From Orientallactaga sibirica (Eukaryota > Chordata > Mammalia > Rodentia > Dipodidae): 64,000 bases of DNA. Positions within the stretch are counted from its first letter, which is position 1, and every line of letters begins with the position of its first letter. Below, one piece after another: positions 33,320 to 44,342 of this stretch. The stretch spans positions 14,361,501 to 14,425,500 of the forward strand of contig JAEOAD010000040.1 in NCBI GenBank assembly GCA_036365145.1. The letters are read 5' to 3'. The position numbers and the translations under genes are program-made. Under the pieces are notes generated by a model. The model saw only the letters and a list, made by a program, of their open reading frames with translations. It was not told the DNA's origin and ran no database searches.

Positions 33320-33478
33320 GTTTGTTTATTTTGTTTTGTTCTGGTTTTTTTGAGGTAGTGTCTCACTCTAGCTCAGGCTGACCTGGAATTTACTATGTAG
33401 TCTCAGGGTGGCCTTGAACTCTTGGCGATCCTTCTACCTCTACCTCCCAAGTGCTGGGATTAAAGGCATATGCCTAGC
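33320..33478 (-). mobile_element. B1 SINE
   Basis: Antisense B1. The last part of the head is shortened (GGCATATGCCTAGCCC). Confidence 0.9.
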
Positions 33479-33489
33479 CCATATTTTAT

Positions 33490-33708
33490 TTCTTAAAAAA
33501 AATTTTTTAAACTTCATTTGCAAGCAGAGAGAGAGATAGAGAGAAGAGAGACAAACAGAGAGAATGGGTGGGCCAGGGCCTCCAACCACTGCACACAAAC
33601 TCCAGATGCATGTGCCACTTCGTGCCTCTGGCTTTAATGTGAGTACCAGGGAAGCTAACCATTAAGCTTTGCAGGCAAGTGCCTTAACTGCTGAGCCATC
33701 TGCCCTGC
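33490..33708 (-). mobile_element. B2-superfamily SINE
   Basis: Antisense copy, diverged type. Head GAGCCATCTGCCCTGCC. Confidence 0.9.
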
Positions 33709-33714
33709 CTTTAT

Positions 33715-34060
33715 TTCTTTCTAACATGAAAAACAAATCAAGCACATGTAAAAGTAAAATAGTGTAACAGTAAGTTGTCACAATCCCATCACTCAGCTTC
33801 AAAAGTTCTCAACTCACAGCTAACTTGGTTTTATCATTCCCTCACCAACCTTCCTGCCTTCTTGCCAGCGACCCTCACCTCTTCCTCTCCCGTCCCCTCC
33901 TGTCTGGGAAAGACATTCGAAGTCACCTTGCTTCCTTTCAAAACTTCTACCTCACTACTACTGTCAGTCACTCCCTTCTGTTGCCCAGACAATTTTTGTT
34001 TCCAATTAATCTTTATGTTCATTCTTGTTTTTAACCTTTGTGTTATCACATAAAACATAA
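33715..34060 (-). mobile_element. Possible old L1M internal fragment
   Basis: CCATCACTCAGCTTCAAAAG followed by TCTCAACTCACAGCTAAC resembles an antisense L1M region. A (CA)n with CG units lies at 34062-34088. Tentative. Confidence 0.4.
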
Positions 34061-34214
34061 GCGTGCGCGCGCACACACACACACACACCCTCACACGGAA
34101 CAATACGGAGATTATTATTGTTATTAAGCAAACACCCTTGTTAGCACCACCTAGAACAAGAAACCAGACTTGATTAGTCACTCAGCATGCCCCAACGGTG
34201 CCCCATCCAGTCAT

Positions 34215-34440
34215 AACCCACATCGCCCTGTGAATTAGCTTGCTCTGGCTTTTGTAACCAAAAATCCCACAGGCTGGGTGGCTGAAACAACAGAAATTGA
34301 TTTCTCACACTTTGGGAGTCTGGAAGTCTGAGACAAGGTATCAGCAGGTTTGATCTCTTCAGTAGCCTTTCTCCTTGGCTTGTGGATGACCTCTCTAGTG
34401 ATGTGCCTGTCTTCTTTGCCATGTTAAAAATGTGCTGGTT
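34215..34440 (-). mobile_element. MLT1-type LTR fragment
   Basis: CAGGCTGGGTGGCTGAAACA, ACAGAAATTGATTTCTCACA and CTCCTTGGCTTGTGGATGAC match antisense MLT1 (ERVL-MaLR). Confidence 0.75.
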
Positions 34441-34576
34441 CTCAAAGACACAAAGGGTGCTACAATAGGAATATGTCACAGGAACTCCTGGCTTATCCCA
34501 CACTGCGCATGTGACCATTGCAGACTAACAAAAGGGACATCACCCAACAGTCAATATGATTACCAGAAACAGCCAA

Positions 34577-34608
34577 GGGCTGGAGAGATGGCTCAGTGGT
34601 TAAGGGGT
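34577..34608 (+). mobile_element. B2-superfamily SINE head only
   Basis: GGGCTGGAGAGATGGCTCAG plus about 12 bases, then an abrupt end at old L1 sequence. Confidence 0.75.
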
Positions 34609-34723
34609 TTCCCCTCCACCATAGTTGTAGTCTTTTGTATCTGGTTTCTTTCACGTGGCGTAATGCTTTTGACATTTACCCATCTTATACACATTTTGTT
34701 ACAGGAATGTAGTCATGATTTCT

Positions 34724-35180
34724 TTAAATTTTTGTATTTATTTATTTATGAGAGTGGGAGATAGAGAGAGAGAGAATGAGTATGGGCACGCCAGGGGTTC
34801 TTGCTGTTGCAAACAAACTCCAGATGCATGCTCCACTTTGTGCATCTGGCTTTACATGCATACTGGGGAATCAAACCTGGACCATCAGGTTGGTTTTTTT
34901 TTTTTTTTTTTTGAGAGAGAGAGAGAGAGGGAGAGGAAGACAGATAGAGATGGGCACACCAGCAGCCTCTCAGCTGCTGCAAACGAAATCCAGATGTGTG
35001 CGTCCCCTGTGGTCAAGTGCAGCATTGCGCCCTTGCGTCACTTTGCATTTGGCTAAATGTGGGACCTGGAGATTGGAACCAGCGTTCTTAGGCTTAGGAG
35101 GCAGGCACCTTAACCTCTAAGCCATCTCTCCAGCCCACCATCAGGATTTATAATCAAGTGCCTTTGACCACTCAGCCTTC
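34724..35180 (-). mobile_element. B2-superfamily SINE, split by a long-form SINE
   Basis: Tail and body at 34724-34891, degraded head at 35137-35180. ACCATCAGG is found on both sides of the inner element. Confidence 0.88.
34892..35136 (-). mobile_element. Long-form B2-superfamily SINE, nested
   Basis: Antisense member of the long form. The segment CCTGTGGTCAAGTGCAGCAT then TTGCGCCCTTGCGTCACTTT replaces the short form spacing between body and GCATTTGGCT. Confidence 0.88.
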
Positions 35181-35442
35181 ATCATTTGTTTTTATTCACC
35201 CAGTGATTGACATTTAGGTTATTTTCAGTTTGAACAATTAATACTAAAACTGCTATGATCATTTGCATATAAATCTCTGTGGCACTTTTTTATATTTCTC
35301 TTGGGCAAATCCTTGAAGAGAAACTGTGGAGTCATTTATATTTTACTTTATGAGAACATAACAACTTACTTGATAAAAGATCTGCACTTCTCAAAAATAA
35401 AATAAAATAAAAAATAATTAAATAATATATATATATATATTA

Positions 35443-35725
35443 AGGGGCTGGAGAGATGCTTAGTGGTTAAGGTGCTTGCCTGCGCAGCCTAAGACCCCTT
35501 GTTCCAATCTGCATGTCTCACACATAGCCAGATGCAAAAGTGATGTAAGAGTGCAATGTTGCACATTGCACACAAGCAGGCACGTGTCTGGAGTTCGTTC
35601 ACAGTGGCTGAAAGGCCCTGGCACACCCATTCTCTCTCTCTCTCTCTCTCTCTCTGCCTCTTTCTCCCTCTCTCTGTCTCTCTCTCAAAAAGTAAAATAA
35701 AATAAAATTAAAAAAACTAAAAATA
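35443..35725 (+). mobile_element. Long-form B2-superfamily SINE
   Basis: Sense member: CAGATGCAAAAGTGATGTAA then GAGTGCAATGTTGCAC before the usual GTCTGGAGTTCG. The B-box region is altered (TTGTTCCAATCTGC). Confidence 0.9.
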
Positions 35726-35961
35726 TAAAAGAGCAGCACTATTTTACATTTAAGCCACAATGTACAAGAGTTCCCTTCACTCCTGAACCCTTAATTACTG
35801 ATAATCTTCTTAATTTTAGCCATTTTCTCAGATGTGTAGTGTTATTCACTGTTATTTTTAAGTTTCACTTCTTTAATGATTAATTATGTTGAATATTTTG
35901 TTCTTTTGACATATTCTTTAAAATGTCTTTGACTTATTTGCATGTCAGTGTGCATATGGAT

Positions 35962-36351
35962 GTGCATGCCAGGGTCTTTTGCTATTGCAAATGAATGCCA
36001 GATACATGTGCCACTTTTTAAAATGAGTTTTTAAAAACGTTTTATTTTTATTTATTTGAGAGTGAGAAAGAGGCAGATAGAGAGAGGGAATAGGCACACT
36101 AGGGCCTCCAGCTACTGCAAACAAACTCCAGACACTTGGGCCACCTTGTGCATCTAGCTTACATGGGTATTGGGAAATTGAACCTGGGACCTTAGGCTTC
36201 ACAGGCAAGCGCCCTAACCACTTAGCCATCTCTCCAGCCCATGTGCCACCTTTTGCATCCGGCTGTGTAGGGGATAGGAAATTGAACTTGGACCAGGGAT
36301 GACAGGTTTTGCAGGCAAGCAGCTTTCACCACTGGGCCATCTCTCCAGCCT
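35962..36351 (-). mobile_element. B2-superfamily SINE, split by another copy
   Basis: Body at 35962-36015 and remainder at 36241-36351. CATGTGCCAC(T/C)TTTT flanks the inner SINE. Confidence 0.88.
36016..36240 (-). mobile_element. B2-superfamily SINE, nested
   Basis: Antisense full-length copy inserted into an older copy in the same orientation. Confidence 0.93.
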
Positions 36352-36361
36352 CATATTCTTT

Positions 36362-36528
36362 TGTTGGTTTGTTTTGTTTTGTTTTTGTTTTTATGAGGTA
36401 CGGTCTCACTCTAGCTCAGGCTGACCTGGAATTCACTATGTAGTCTCAGGCTGGCCTCAAACTCATGGTGATCCTACCTCTGCTTCCTGAATGCTGGGAT
36501 TAAAGGTGTGTGCCACCACGCCCGGCCA
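36362..36528 (-). mobile_element. B1 SINE
   Basis: Antisense B1. CAGCCTCATATTCTTT occurs on both sides, a clear target-site duplication. Confidence 0.95.
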
Positions 36529-36660
36529 GCCTCATATTCTTTAGTGAAGTATCTGTTGAAAACTTGTCCATTCTCATTTTTCATTGTCTTGCTATTGAAT
36601 AGTGAAAGTTCTTTAAACATTTTAAATACTGCTCCTCTATCAGACATATATTTTACTGAT

Positions 36661-36762
36661 TTATTAAAAATATTTATGTATTTGAGAGAGAGAATTGGTG
36701 CTCCAGGGCCTCCTGCCAGTATAAACAAACTCCAGATGTATGTGCCACGTTGTGCATCTGTG
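36661..36762 (-). mobile_element. B2-superfamily SINE, 5-prime truncated
   Basis: Tail and body only. The match stops at TTGTGCATCTG, so the promoter head is absent. Confidence 0.85.
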
Positions 36763-36920
36763 CAGACTTATACAAAATTCGGGATCTAGGGATGCTCTGG
36801 TATGGTTTCCCTGCCCACCCACCACATCCTGTTCTTCTCTTATAGACAGATGCTGGAATTAGGATTTTTTAAATTTTTTACATTTTCTATTATAAATCAT
36901 ATTATTAAGAAATTGGGGGG

Positions 36921-37142
36921 TGGGCTGGAAGATGGCTTAGCAGTTAAGGCGTTTGCCTGCAAAGCCAAAGAATCCACGTTCGATTCCCCAGGACCCACAT
37001 AAGGCAGATGCACAAGGGGACACACGCATCTGGAGTTCCTTTGCAGTTGCTGAAGGCCCTGGCGTGCCCATTCTCTCTCTTTCTCTGCCTCTCTCTCTCT
37101 CCCTCTCAAATAAATAAATAGAATAAAATATTAAAAAATAAA
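36921..37142 (+). mobile_element. B2-superfamily SINE
   Basis: Sense full-length copy. Confidence 0.93.
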
Positions 37143-37199
37143 TTATATATAACTATACATATACATCACAGTACCCATCTAATTATCTGTGCCACTCTC

Positions 37200-37905
37200 C
37201 CCCAATCAAGCTTTTGGTTTTCCCTATACTATGAATGGATGTGGTTGGTCCCAAGTGTTCAGATGTTGGAAGGTCTCCAAAGGGCATTGTGAAGAGTTGA
37301 TGGAAACTTTAAGAAGTGATGCCTGTTAGGCAGTAGTTAGGCCAGTGGAGAACAAGCCTTCAGAAGGGATTAAGTTAGTACTTGCATGATCCGGGTTAGT
37401 CCCTGAAAGAGTGGGTTGTGAAAAAAAAAGAAAAGAGTAGGAGCTGGAGAAATGCTTCAGCGGTTAAGGCACTTCCCAGCAAAGCCTAAGAACCCAGGAC
37501 TGATTCCCCTGTACCCATGTAAGTCAGATGTACAAGGTGGCACATGCATCTGGAGTTTGTTTGCAGTGGCTAGAGGCCCTGGCACACCCATTCTGTCTCT
37601 ATGTGCCTACTTCTCTCCCTGTAAATAAATAGATAGATAAATAATATTTTTAAAAAAGAGAGGCTGCCTCCAAATTTCACTCACTTCCTGTTTTGTCACA
37701 TGGTCTCTTCTGCACAGGTTCCTGCCACTGAGATATGTCATCTGCCATGAGACCCTCACCAGACCCAGGCAGAAGTGGCAGTATGTCCTCGAACCTCCAG
37801 AACTGTGAGCTAAACAAACTGTTTTTCTTTTCAGTGTTCCCAGCTCCAGGTGTATTTCCCCCCTCCATCCCCTCACTCCAAATAGCAACAGAAAGTAGAC
37901 TAAGA
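37200..37905 (+). mobile_element. MLT1-type LTR, split by SINE
   Basis: CCTCCAGAACTGTGAGCTAA followed by an A/T-rich end is a typical MLT1 3-prime part. The upstream part (TTAGGCCAGTGGAGAAC) is diverged. Confidence 0.65.
37440..37656 (+). mobile_element. B2-superfamily SINE
   Basis: Sense copy inside the MLT1-like element. Confidence 0.92.
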
Positions 37906-38189
37906 CATCTATCTTCAAAATTATTCTTTTTATAAGTAGGAACTCTATATTGTTGAAGCATTTCCTAAGAGGGAAAATTTTACTCTCACAGAATTCACAC
38001 TGGTAAACAAACAGTGGAGTTTTGCTATAATGGAAGTAAAACTATAATCCCCGGTATGCACATACACAGAACAGAGGTACTGGGAAAGGTGGTGAGAACC
38101 TCTCTTGTCCAGGCTCATCAAGGACTCCTTTTCTGTGGGGCATTCCACCCGTGGAGCTCACTGGCATCATATGAACAAAGCAAATACTG

Positions 38190-38462
38190 ACATCAGTAAT
38201 GGCTTGTATTGGTCAGCAAGTGCTGCTGTAACAAACACGACCAATGGGTTGGTGTCCACAATAGGGATTTATTTTTCTCACAGCTCTGGGGGCTCCAATT
38301 CTGGGATTTAGGTGTTGGCAAGGTTTGTGTTACCTGAGAGCTCTGTCCTTGGCCACTTCCACTCTGTGTCTTCCTTCTGTGCGTATCTGTCTACTGATTT
38401 CTGTTTATATGGGTACCAGATATGTTCAGTTGGGGTCTACCTTAATGATTCACACTGATATA
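38190..38462 (-). mobile_element. MLT1-type LTR fragment
   Basis: AAGTGCTGCTGTAACAAACA, GATTTATTTTTCTCACAGCT and CCACTCTGTGTCTTCC match antisense MLT1. Confidence 0.75.
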
Positions 38463-39110
38463 ATCTTGTGGTGGTTTGAATGAAATTTCTTTTTTTCTTT
38501 TTTTAATTTGAGAGAGATAGAGAGAGAGAGGGAGAGAGAGAGAGAGAGAGAGACAGAGAGAGAATGGGCGTGACAGCAGCCTTTCAGCCACTGTGAACCA
38601 ACTCCAGACATGTCACCCCCTTGTGGGCAAGTGTGGCATTGCACTCTTGTGTCACTTTTGTGTCTGGCTAAACATGGGACCTGGAGATTCAAATGGGCCT
38701 TCTTAGGCTTCGCAGGTGGGCGCCTTAACAGCTAAGCCATCTCTCCAGCCCTTGAATGAAATTTCTCACATAAACTTGTGTGTTTTGAATTCTTGCTTCC
38801 CAGCTGGTGGCTATCTGGGAAAGTTGTAGAGCCCTTAGGAGGTGGGGCCTTGCTGGAGGAGGTGTGACACTGGGGGCAGGTCTTCAGGGCTATTAGTTCA
38901 GCCTTCCTGGGTATTGCCAGCAAAGCTCCCTCAGACCACTTCCTTCTAGCTGGTATGGAGATGTGACCTAGGCTTCCAGCTCAGAGCTGACATGCTTTCC
39001 TCACCATGAGACTTCTCCTTGAAACCATCGGCTGAAATGAACCCTTTTTCTCCCATGAGCTGTTTCTGGTCGGGTGTTTGATCTTAGCAATGAGTAAGTA
39101 AGTGCTACAC
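38463..39110 (+). mobile_element. LTR-like interspersed repeat, split by long-form SINE
   Basis: GTGGTGGTTTGAATGAAATT, GCTTCCCAGCTGGTGGC, GGAGGTGGGGCCTTGCTGGA, AATGAACCC and TTCTGGTCGGGTGTTTG give the best preserved copy of this family. Closest in memory to MaLR/URR1-type elements; not verified. Confidence 0.6.
38486..38752 (-). mobile_element. Long-form B2-superfamily SINE
   Basis: Antisense member with TGTGGGCAAGTGTGGCATTG. Flanked by TGAATGAAATTTCT on both sides. Confidence 0.93.
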
Positions 39111-39185
39111 ACCTCTAAAAAGGTCTTCTCGCCAGTCCCATTCTGAGGTTTCAGTGGGGCAAGGGGTGAAGCACTACAGCACAGG

Positions 39186-39400
39186 GTTTTTAAAAATTAT
39201 TACTTATTAGAGACAGAGAAAGGGAGAAAGAGAGAGAGAGAATGGGTGTGCCAAGGCCTCCAGCCACTGCAAACGAACTCCAGATGCATGTGCCACCATG
39301 GGCATCTGGCTTACATGGGTCCTGGGGAATCAAGCCTTGAACCAGGGTCCTTAGGCTTCACAGGCAAGCGCTTAACCGCTAAGCCATCTCTCCAGCCCAC
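39186..39400 (-). mobile_element. B2-superfamily SINE
   Basis: Antisense copy flanked by ACAGCACAGG(G/A)TTTT. Confidence 0.94.
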
Positions 39401-39539
39401 AGCACAGGATTTTAAAGGAATACAGTTTGTTCTCTCCTGGATAGTGTTCACTGTGTTCTGTGTTCATATTTTCATCCCTTAAGGAGAAGATGGTTTTCTT
39501 AGTAGAAAACAGCTCTTTACCACACCCCCTCCCCCCCCT

Positions 39540-39905
39540 TACATTGAGATTTTAAATGTGCCTCAAAGGCTCATGTGTTTAAGGCTTGGCCCCAGGCTGA
39601 AGGTGCTCATTGGAAGGTGGTGGGAACGTTAGGAGGCGGGAGAAAAAGTAGGTCACTGGGTACTTAGTCTTGAAGGGGCTCTTGGGACCTTGGCCCCTTC
39701 CTCCCTCCCTTTTCATTTCCCGGCCAACCATGAGGTAAGCAGTTTCCTCTGCCACACGCTCTCCACCGTGATCTTTTGCCTCACCATCACCCCAGTGCAA
39801 CAGAGCCAAGCAACCGTGGACTCTGAAAGCATGAACCCAAATAAACCTTTTCTTCTTTACGTTGATCTGTCTTGGATATTTTATCACAGTGGCCGAAATC
39901 CACCT
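39540..39905 (+). mobile_element. LTR-like interspersed repeat
   Basis: GGCTCATGTGTTTAAGGCTT, GAAGGTGGTGGGAACGTTAG, CCATGAGGTAAGCAG and AAATAAACCTTTTCTTC match a widespread mammalian MaLR-like family. Confidence 0.65.
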
Positions 39906-40121
39906 CTCACACTCCCCAGGTACCTCTGCCTACATCACCCAAGCTCTCTCTGGATACCTTTAACTAAAATGGACCTCAACTCTCCAAACCTACATTTTCC
40001 AGTCACCGCTGGTGTCCGTACAATAAAGATGAGGATGACATGTCATCTTGGTCATGGTGGCTCTACTATAATCTCCCATGATGCCTTTCAGCCCATCTCC
40101 CTATAGCCAGCCCTGCCTGCT

Positions 40122-40247
40122 TCTTTTTTTTTTTTTTTTTTTTTGAGGTCAGGTCTTGCTCTAGTCCAGGCTGACCTGGAATTCACTATGTAGTCTCAGG
40201 CTGGCTTCAAACTCATGGTGATCCTCCTACCTCTGCTGGGATCAAAG

Positions 40248-40282
<35 letters not shown>

Positions 40283-40298
40283 ACCACACCCAGCGTGC
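40122..40298 (-). mobile_element. B1 SINE with internal (TG)n
   Basis: Antisense B1 whose GGCGTGTGCCACC segment has grown into a (TG)n run at about 40248-40280, so the microsatellite arose inside the SINE. Confidence 0.92.
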
Positions 40299-42155
40299 AG
40301 CTTCACTTTTAACTGCCAGTTTCATTCAGGTCCTAACTCACCTTGCCTGGGAATAATGTTACTGGTATTTTGAAAATCCCTCTTCTTCCTTTTCCTTCTT
40401 TCTCTCTCAGCAGCAAGGAAGCCAGGGAGGTGAAACAGGCAGTTTTTCAGTAAACAATGCCCTATTCTTCTGTTTGCTTTTTCAATCCTCCCTTTGAATG
40501 ATGGAGAAGTTTCTCTCCTACCCAGGGCTGAGTGTTATCAACTTATATTTGCATATAAGAAAACCTGGAGCAATTGGGAAGGAAAACAGGCAAATGAGAA
40601 CAGGTTTGTTTACAACACCTGTAGGCACAGCTCACATTCATTTTCCCACAAAAGGCCAAAATGGAGTTTTCACTCCTGCGCTGAAGGTGGCAATCTATGC
40701 TTGGCTCCTTACATTGTAATCGGGCCGAAGGTTATACATTTTTGGGAACCTTCTAGAAGAAAGAGGATGCAAAAATATATTGCTTTTCTTTGCCAGTGTG
40801 GCAACATGTGAGCTTATGCATAAATTACTAGCCTACCTCCAACAGCCCATATGCACAACACAGGCCCTTCAGGGCCTTTGGAGCAGGATCTGCAAGCTGG
40901 AGCTCCCCAAGCTTGTGCATCATTAACTTCATCGTAAGCATGCTTCTAATTGTAATGAGCTCCTTAGATATTCACTTGTTTACCGTTTGCCTCCCATGCC
41001 AGGGCAAAAGCCACAGTACTGTGTTCTTTAAATGTAGCCCACGTTCCTAGCATATTTCTATAGTAGGCAGTGTAATAAGTATTTGTTAACTGAATTAATT
41101 GCTGGCAGTCGGGAAGGGAAGAAATGAATAATAGTGTTGACTGTTGTCCCATAAGTCCCCAAATACAATTAGGCTTGGATAGCAAGGAGCTAGCTGAGCA
41201 CTTCTAGGTGGTTAGCCAAGGTCTTTGGATGTGCCATCCGGGTCCACATTTTGCCCATGGGGTTGGCCCCTCCTCAAGCTCCCTCCCAGGGCCTTGCATA
41301 GCATCCAAGGCTGTTCCTTTAGCCAGGGTGCTGCAGATGGCCTCCAGCGTTCTGGAAGTCCACCTCTCAAGGCCTTGCAGCTGCAGGGGCATCGGCCGGA
41401 GGCCCTGAGTTGGATGACCTTTGGAAAGCACTTGCGAGACGTCTCTTTCTTAAAGCCTTGCCAGCAGGAGACATGGTAATCGGTGACCTTTTCTCTAAGG
41501 ACACTCTTCGAGCTGTCCCTGAGACAAGGCCTGTAGTACAGTGGAGAAAAACTTCCTCTCTTGCTGAGCCTAAAATGTCTGCTGACATCCCTCCATAGAT
41601 GCCAGGAGACAGGAGCCATCTGCACCAGCGGTGGTCTCCCAGCGGTGCTCTGCGGAGAAAGTCACAATGAGCGCGCAGCGTCCTCCCATCAGGACAGGGT
41701 GATGTCTCGGTGCTGGTTCTGCGTCAGGACTCCAAACCCATTTTTGCCAAAATGCTAATTTTGCGTTTCTATTTTTTGTCTCTGCCTCAGGCAACTGTGC
41801 TTCACTCCTTTCAGGATTTGGGCATGCGAGCCAGGGGTTAGGACCTTAATCATGACACAATATTAGGCATACTTAGAAAAGCCCGAGTTGTAAGAGGGAG
41901 GAATGGAATAACAGGGATTTAGAGATTAAAGCAATTGAGGAGAAATGCAAACAAAGGTAATGGAGATGAAACTTGACAGGAATCTTGATGAACCTCCACA
42001 GTGCAAAACTGTAACTATCCAAGAGAGGGGCCCCTCCCTCACTCTGCCGAGAGGGGCCCGAACAACCCCGGTGTTGGAGCTTGGTTTGTGCTGTCTGAGT
42101 CTCTGGGTTTGAAACCCACCTCTGGTTCTTGTGGGTGAACACTTCTTGGGCAATT
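40299..42155. other. Repeat-poor stretch of about 1.85 kb
   Basis: Only an L2 relic is recognised. The sequence includes an ATTTGCAT octamer (40547-40554) and a TGTTTAC forkhead-like site (40607-40613). Overlapping open frames at 41204-41625 occur on both strands and look like chance in GC-richer DNA. Good candidate for conserved non-coding DNA. Confidence 0.4.
40935..41100 (+). mobile_element. L2 3-prime relic
   Basis: TATAGTAGGCAGTGTAATAA and GTATTTGTTAACTGAATT resemble the L2 3-prime end. Confidence 0.6.
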
Positions 42156-42440
42156 ATTGTCTTCATCTGTTTTCTGTTGCTATAACAGGACACTTGAGAG
42201 TAGATGATTATAAAGAAAAGAGGTTTATTTTGACTCATGGTGCCGGAAGTACGAGATAAAGGCAGCTGTGCCTGGTGAGGGCCACATGTTACTTCAGAAG
42301 GGTAAGTGGGCTTATGTAGAAGAGAGAAAAGGAGGCTGGATCTCCAGATGTCTACTCATTCCCATCATAAAAACATTAAGCTATAGCTCCATGGCCCAAA
42401 CGCTTTCCACGTCCCTACATGGCCACACTGAAGATAACTT
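42156..42440 (-). mobile_element. MaLR-type LTR (MST/THE1-like)
   Basis: TTTTCTGTTGCTATAACAGG, ATAAAGAAAAGAGGTTTATT and CTGGTGAGGGCCACATG match antisense MaLR. Confidence 0.7.
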
Positions 42441-42447
42441 AACATAC

Positions 42448-42545
42448 AGGGCTCGGGACATAGGCTAGTGGTAGGATTCTTGCTTCCATCCCTAGTACCA
42501 CAAAAGATACAAACAAACTCCAAAAAGGAAAAAAAAAAAAAAAAG
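42448..42545 (+). mobile_element. ID-like SINE
   Basis: AGGGCTCGGGACATAGGCTA, CTAGTGGTAGGATTCTTGCT and an A-rich tail ending in 18 A residues. Confidence 0.65.
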
Positions 42546-42936
42546 GTCACTTCGAATGAATTCCGTGAGGCCCCCAACCATCCAAGTCAGTCTTATTTCC
42601 CCCACTTACAAAGAAAGGACTAGCAAGAGCCCCCTACCTCCAAGGCTCGGTGAAGTTCCAATACAATGAAATGTGAAGAATGACGTCCTTTTCCTGGCCT
42701 TTTTTTAAAGCACTCAATGACTAACCATTGCCTGGTAACGACAGCACATTTAGAGGCAGTCCTGTCCAAAAATTGAACAGCAAGGTGCTTCCTATGGATG
42801 GCTTCTGAGTGGTCCAAATTTAATGAATGCTTCAGGGGAGAGGGTGAAACACGAGGAAAACAGTTTAGGGGTGATTTGCAGATCCAAAGGGGAAAAAAGC
42901 CCTAAGAATAAATGATAATTCTGAAGATAGTGAAGA
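42546..42936. other. Unrecognised non-coding stretch
   Basis: Nothing recognised. Confidence 0.4.
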
Positions 42937-43262
42937 AATGGAGGAAAGAAAGAAGGAAAAAGCTAGGCAGGGAAGGAAGGAAGCAAGGAGGGAGGGAGGC
43001 AGACAGGAGGGAGGAAGGCTGAGAGGGAGGGAGGCAGGGAGAGAGAGGGAGAGAGGCAGATAGGAAGGAGGGAGGCAGAGAGGGAGAGAGACAGAGAGGG
43101 AAGGAGGAAGACAGAGAGGGAGGGAGAGAGACAGAGAGGAGGGAGGGAGGAAGAGAAGGAGAGAGGGAAGCAGAGAGGGAGGGAGGCAGAGAGGGAGGGA
43201 GACAGAGAGGGAGGGAGAGAGACAGAGAGGGAGGGAGGGAGGCAGAGAGGAGAGAGGGAAGG
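42937..43262. repeat. Purine tract with GGGA/GGCAGAGA units
   Basis: About 325 bp, nearly all purine on the plus strand, with a loose GAGGGAGGGAGGCAGA-type higher unit. Its complement yields Ser/Pro/Leu-rich frames of 142-159 codons that are artefacts. Confidence 0.93.
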
Positions 43263-43808
43263 TGTAAACCTGGGCAATATTTGTTTACAACAGCAGGACG
43301 AAGCAAGGGTCTCCTGCTGAAAAGGAGCATGATAGAGGTGGTAGAAGGTTCTAGGCCTCCAGGAAGACCTGGACAGGGTATCTGGCCCCAGGGTTCTGGT
43401 AAACCTGCCTGAGGAGATGGGGGTCTCTAGCCCAGACCCCACTGAGGCACTGAGGAATAGCTCGGATGACTCCAGCTGGGGACCACCGCTCCAGAGTCTG
43501 TCTAAATGAATTACGCCTCAGGTAGATTTAGTAACTAAAAATACACAGGATACCTCGTTCACGCCGAATGTCAGAAAAATAGCAAATACTTTTCAGTATA
43601 ACTATGTCCCCTATAATATCTGGGACATACTTATGCTAAAAAAGGATTCATTGCTTATTTGAAATTCAGATTTAACTATTACCTCTTCTATATTTGATCT
43701 GTCCATCTAATCTCTTTCTTTCTCTCTTTCCCTCTCTCCCTCTTTCTCTCCCCCCTCTCTCTCAGAGGATTACCTTGGATATTATTCCTTCACATGAGGT
43801 CCATGTCT
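43263..43808. other. Unrecognised stretch with (CT)n
   Basis: Unrecognised DNA, with a pyrimidine run at about 43715-43765. Confidence 0.4.
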
Positions 43809-43809
43809 T

Positions 43810-44084
43810 TTTTTTTAATTTTTTTTATTATTTTTATTTATTTTTGAAGAGAGACACAGAGAGAAACAGATAGAGAGGGAGAGGAAGACAGATAGAGATG
43901 GGTGCGCCAGCAGTCTCTCAGCTGCTGTGAATGAAATCCAGATGTGTGCATCCCCTTGTGGTCAAGTGCGGCATTGCGCCCTTGCATTACTTTGCATCTG
44001 GCTAAACGTGGGACCTGGAGATTGGAACCGGGTTCTTAGGCTTAGCAGGCAGGCGCCTTAACCACTAAGCCATCTCTCCAGCCC
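43810..44084 (-). mobile_element. Long-form B2-superfamily SINE
   Basis: Antisense member close to the one at 34892-35136 (GAATGAAATCCAGATGTGTG, GGTCAAGTGCGGCATTGC). First of four SINEs in one row. Confidence 0.92.
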
Positions 44085-44092
44085 TTTTTAAA

Positions 44093-44342
44093 AGTTTTTA
44101 AAAATTATTATTATTTGAGAGAGACAGAGAAAGAGGCAAAGAGAGAGAGAGAGAATGGGTGCGCCAGCAGCCTCTCGGCCACTGTGAACAAACTCCAGGT
44201 GCATGCACCCCCTTGTGGGCAAGTGCAGCATTGTGCTCTTGAGTCACTTTTGCATCTGGCTAAACGTGGGACCTGGAGATCCAATGGGATTCCTAGGTTT
44301 GTTAGGCAGGTGCCTTAACTACTGAGCCATCTCTCCAGCCCT
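44093..44342 (-). mobile_element. Long-form B2-superfamily SINE
   Basis: Antisense member of a second type (CACTGTGAACAAACTCCAGG, TGTGGGCAAGTGCAGCATTG). Confidence 0.92.

Larger units (their letters stand above)
34609..36660 (-). mobile_element. Old L1M relic, split by many SINEs
   Basis: Antisense blocks in order: TGTATCTGGTTTCTTTCACG, ATTGACATTTAGGTTATTTT, TTCTCTTGGGCAAATCCTTG, TTTAGCCATTTTCTCAGATG and AAAACTTGTCCATTCTCATT then CTATCAGACATATATTTTAC. This is the usual end of L1M ORF2 read backwards. Confidence 0.75.

Noticed and set aside
41204..41794. Several overlapping frames of 60-137 codons on both strands
   Set aside because: Competing frames in GC-richer DNA without recognisable domains; more likely chance than an exon.
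42902..43442. Ser/Pro/Leu-rich open frames of 142-159 codons on the minus strand
   Set aside because: They are the complement of a GGGA-type purine tract and have no domain or start context.
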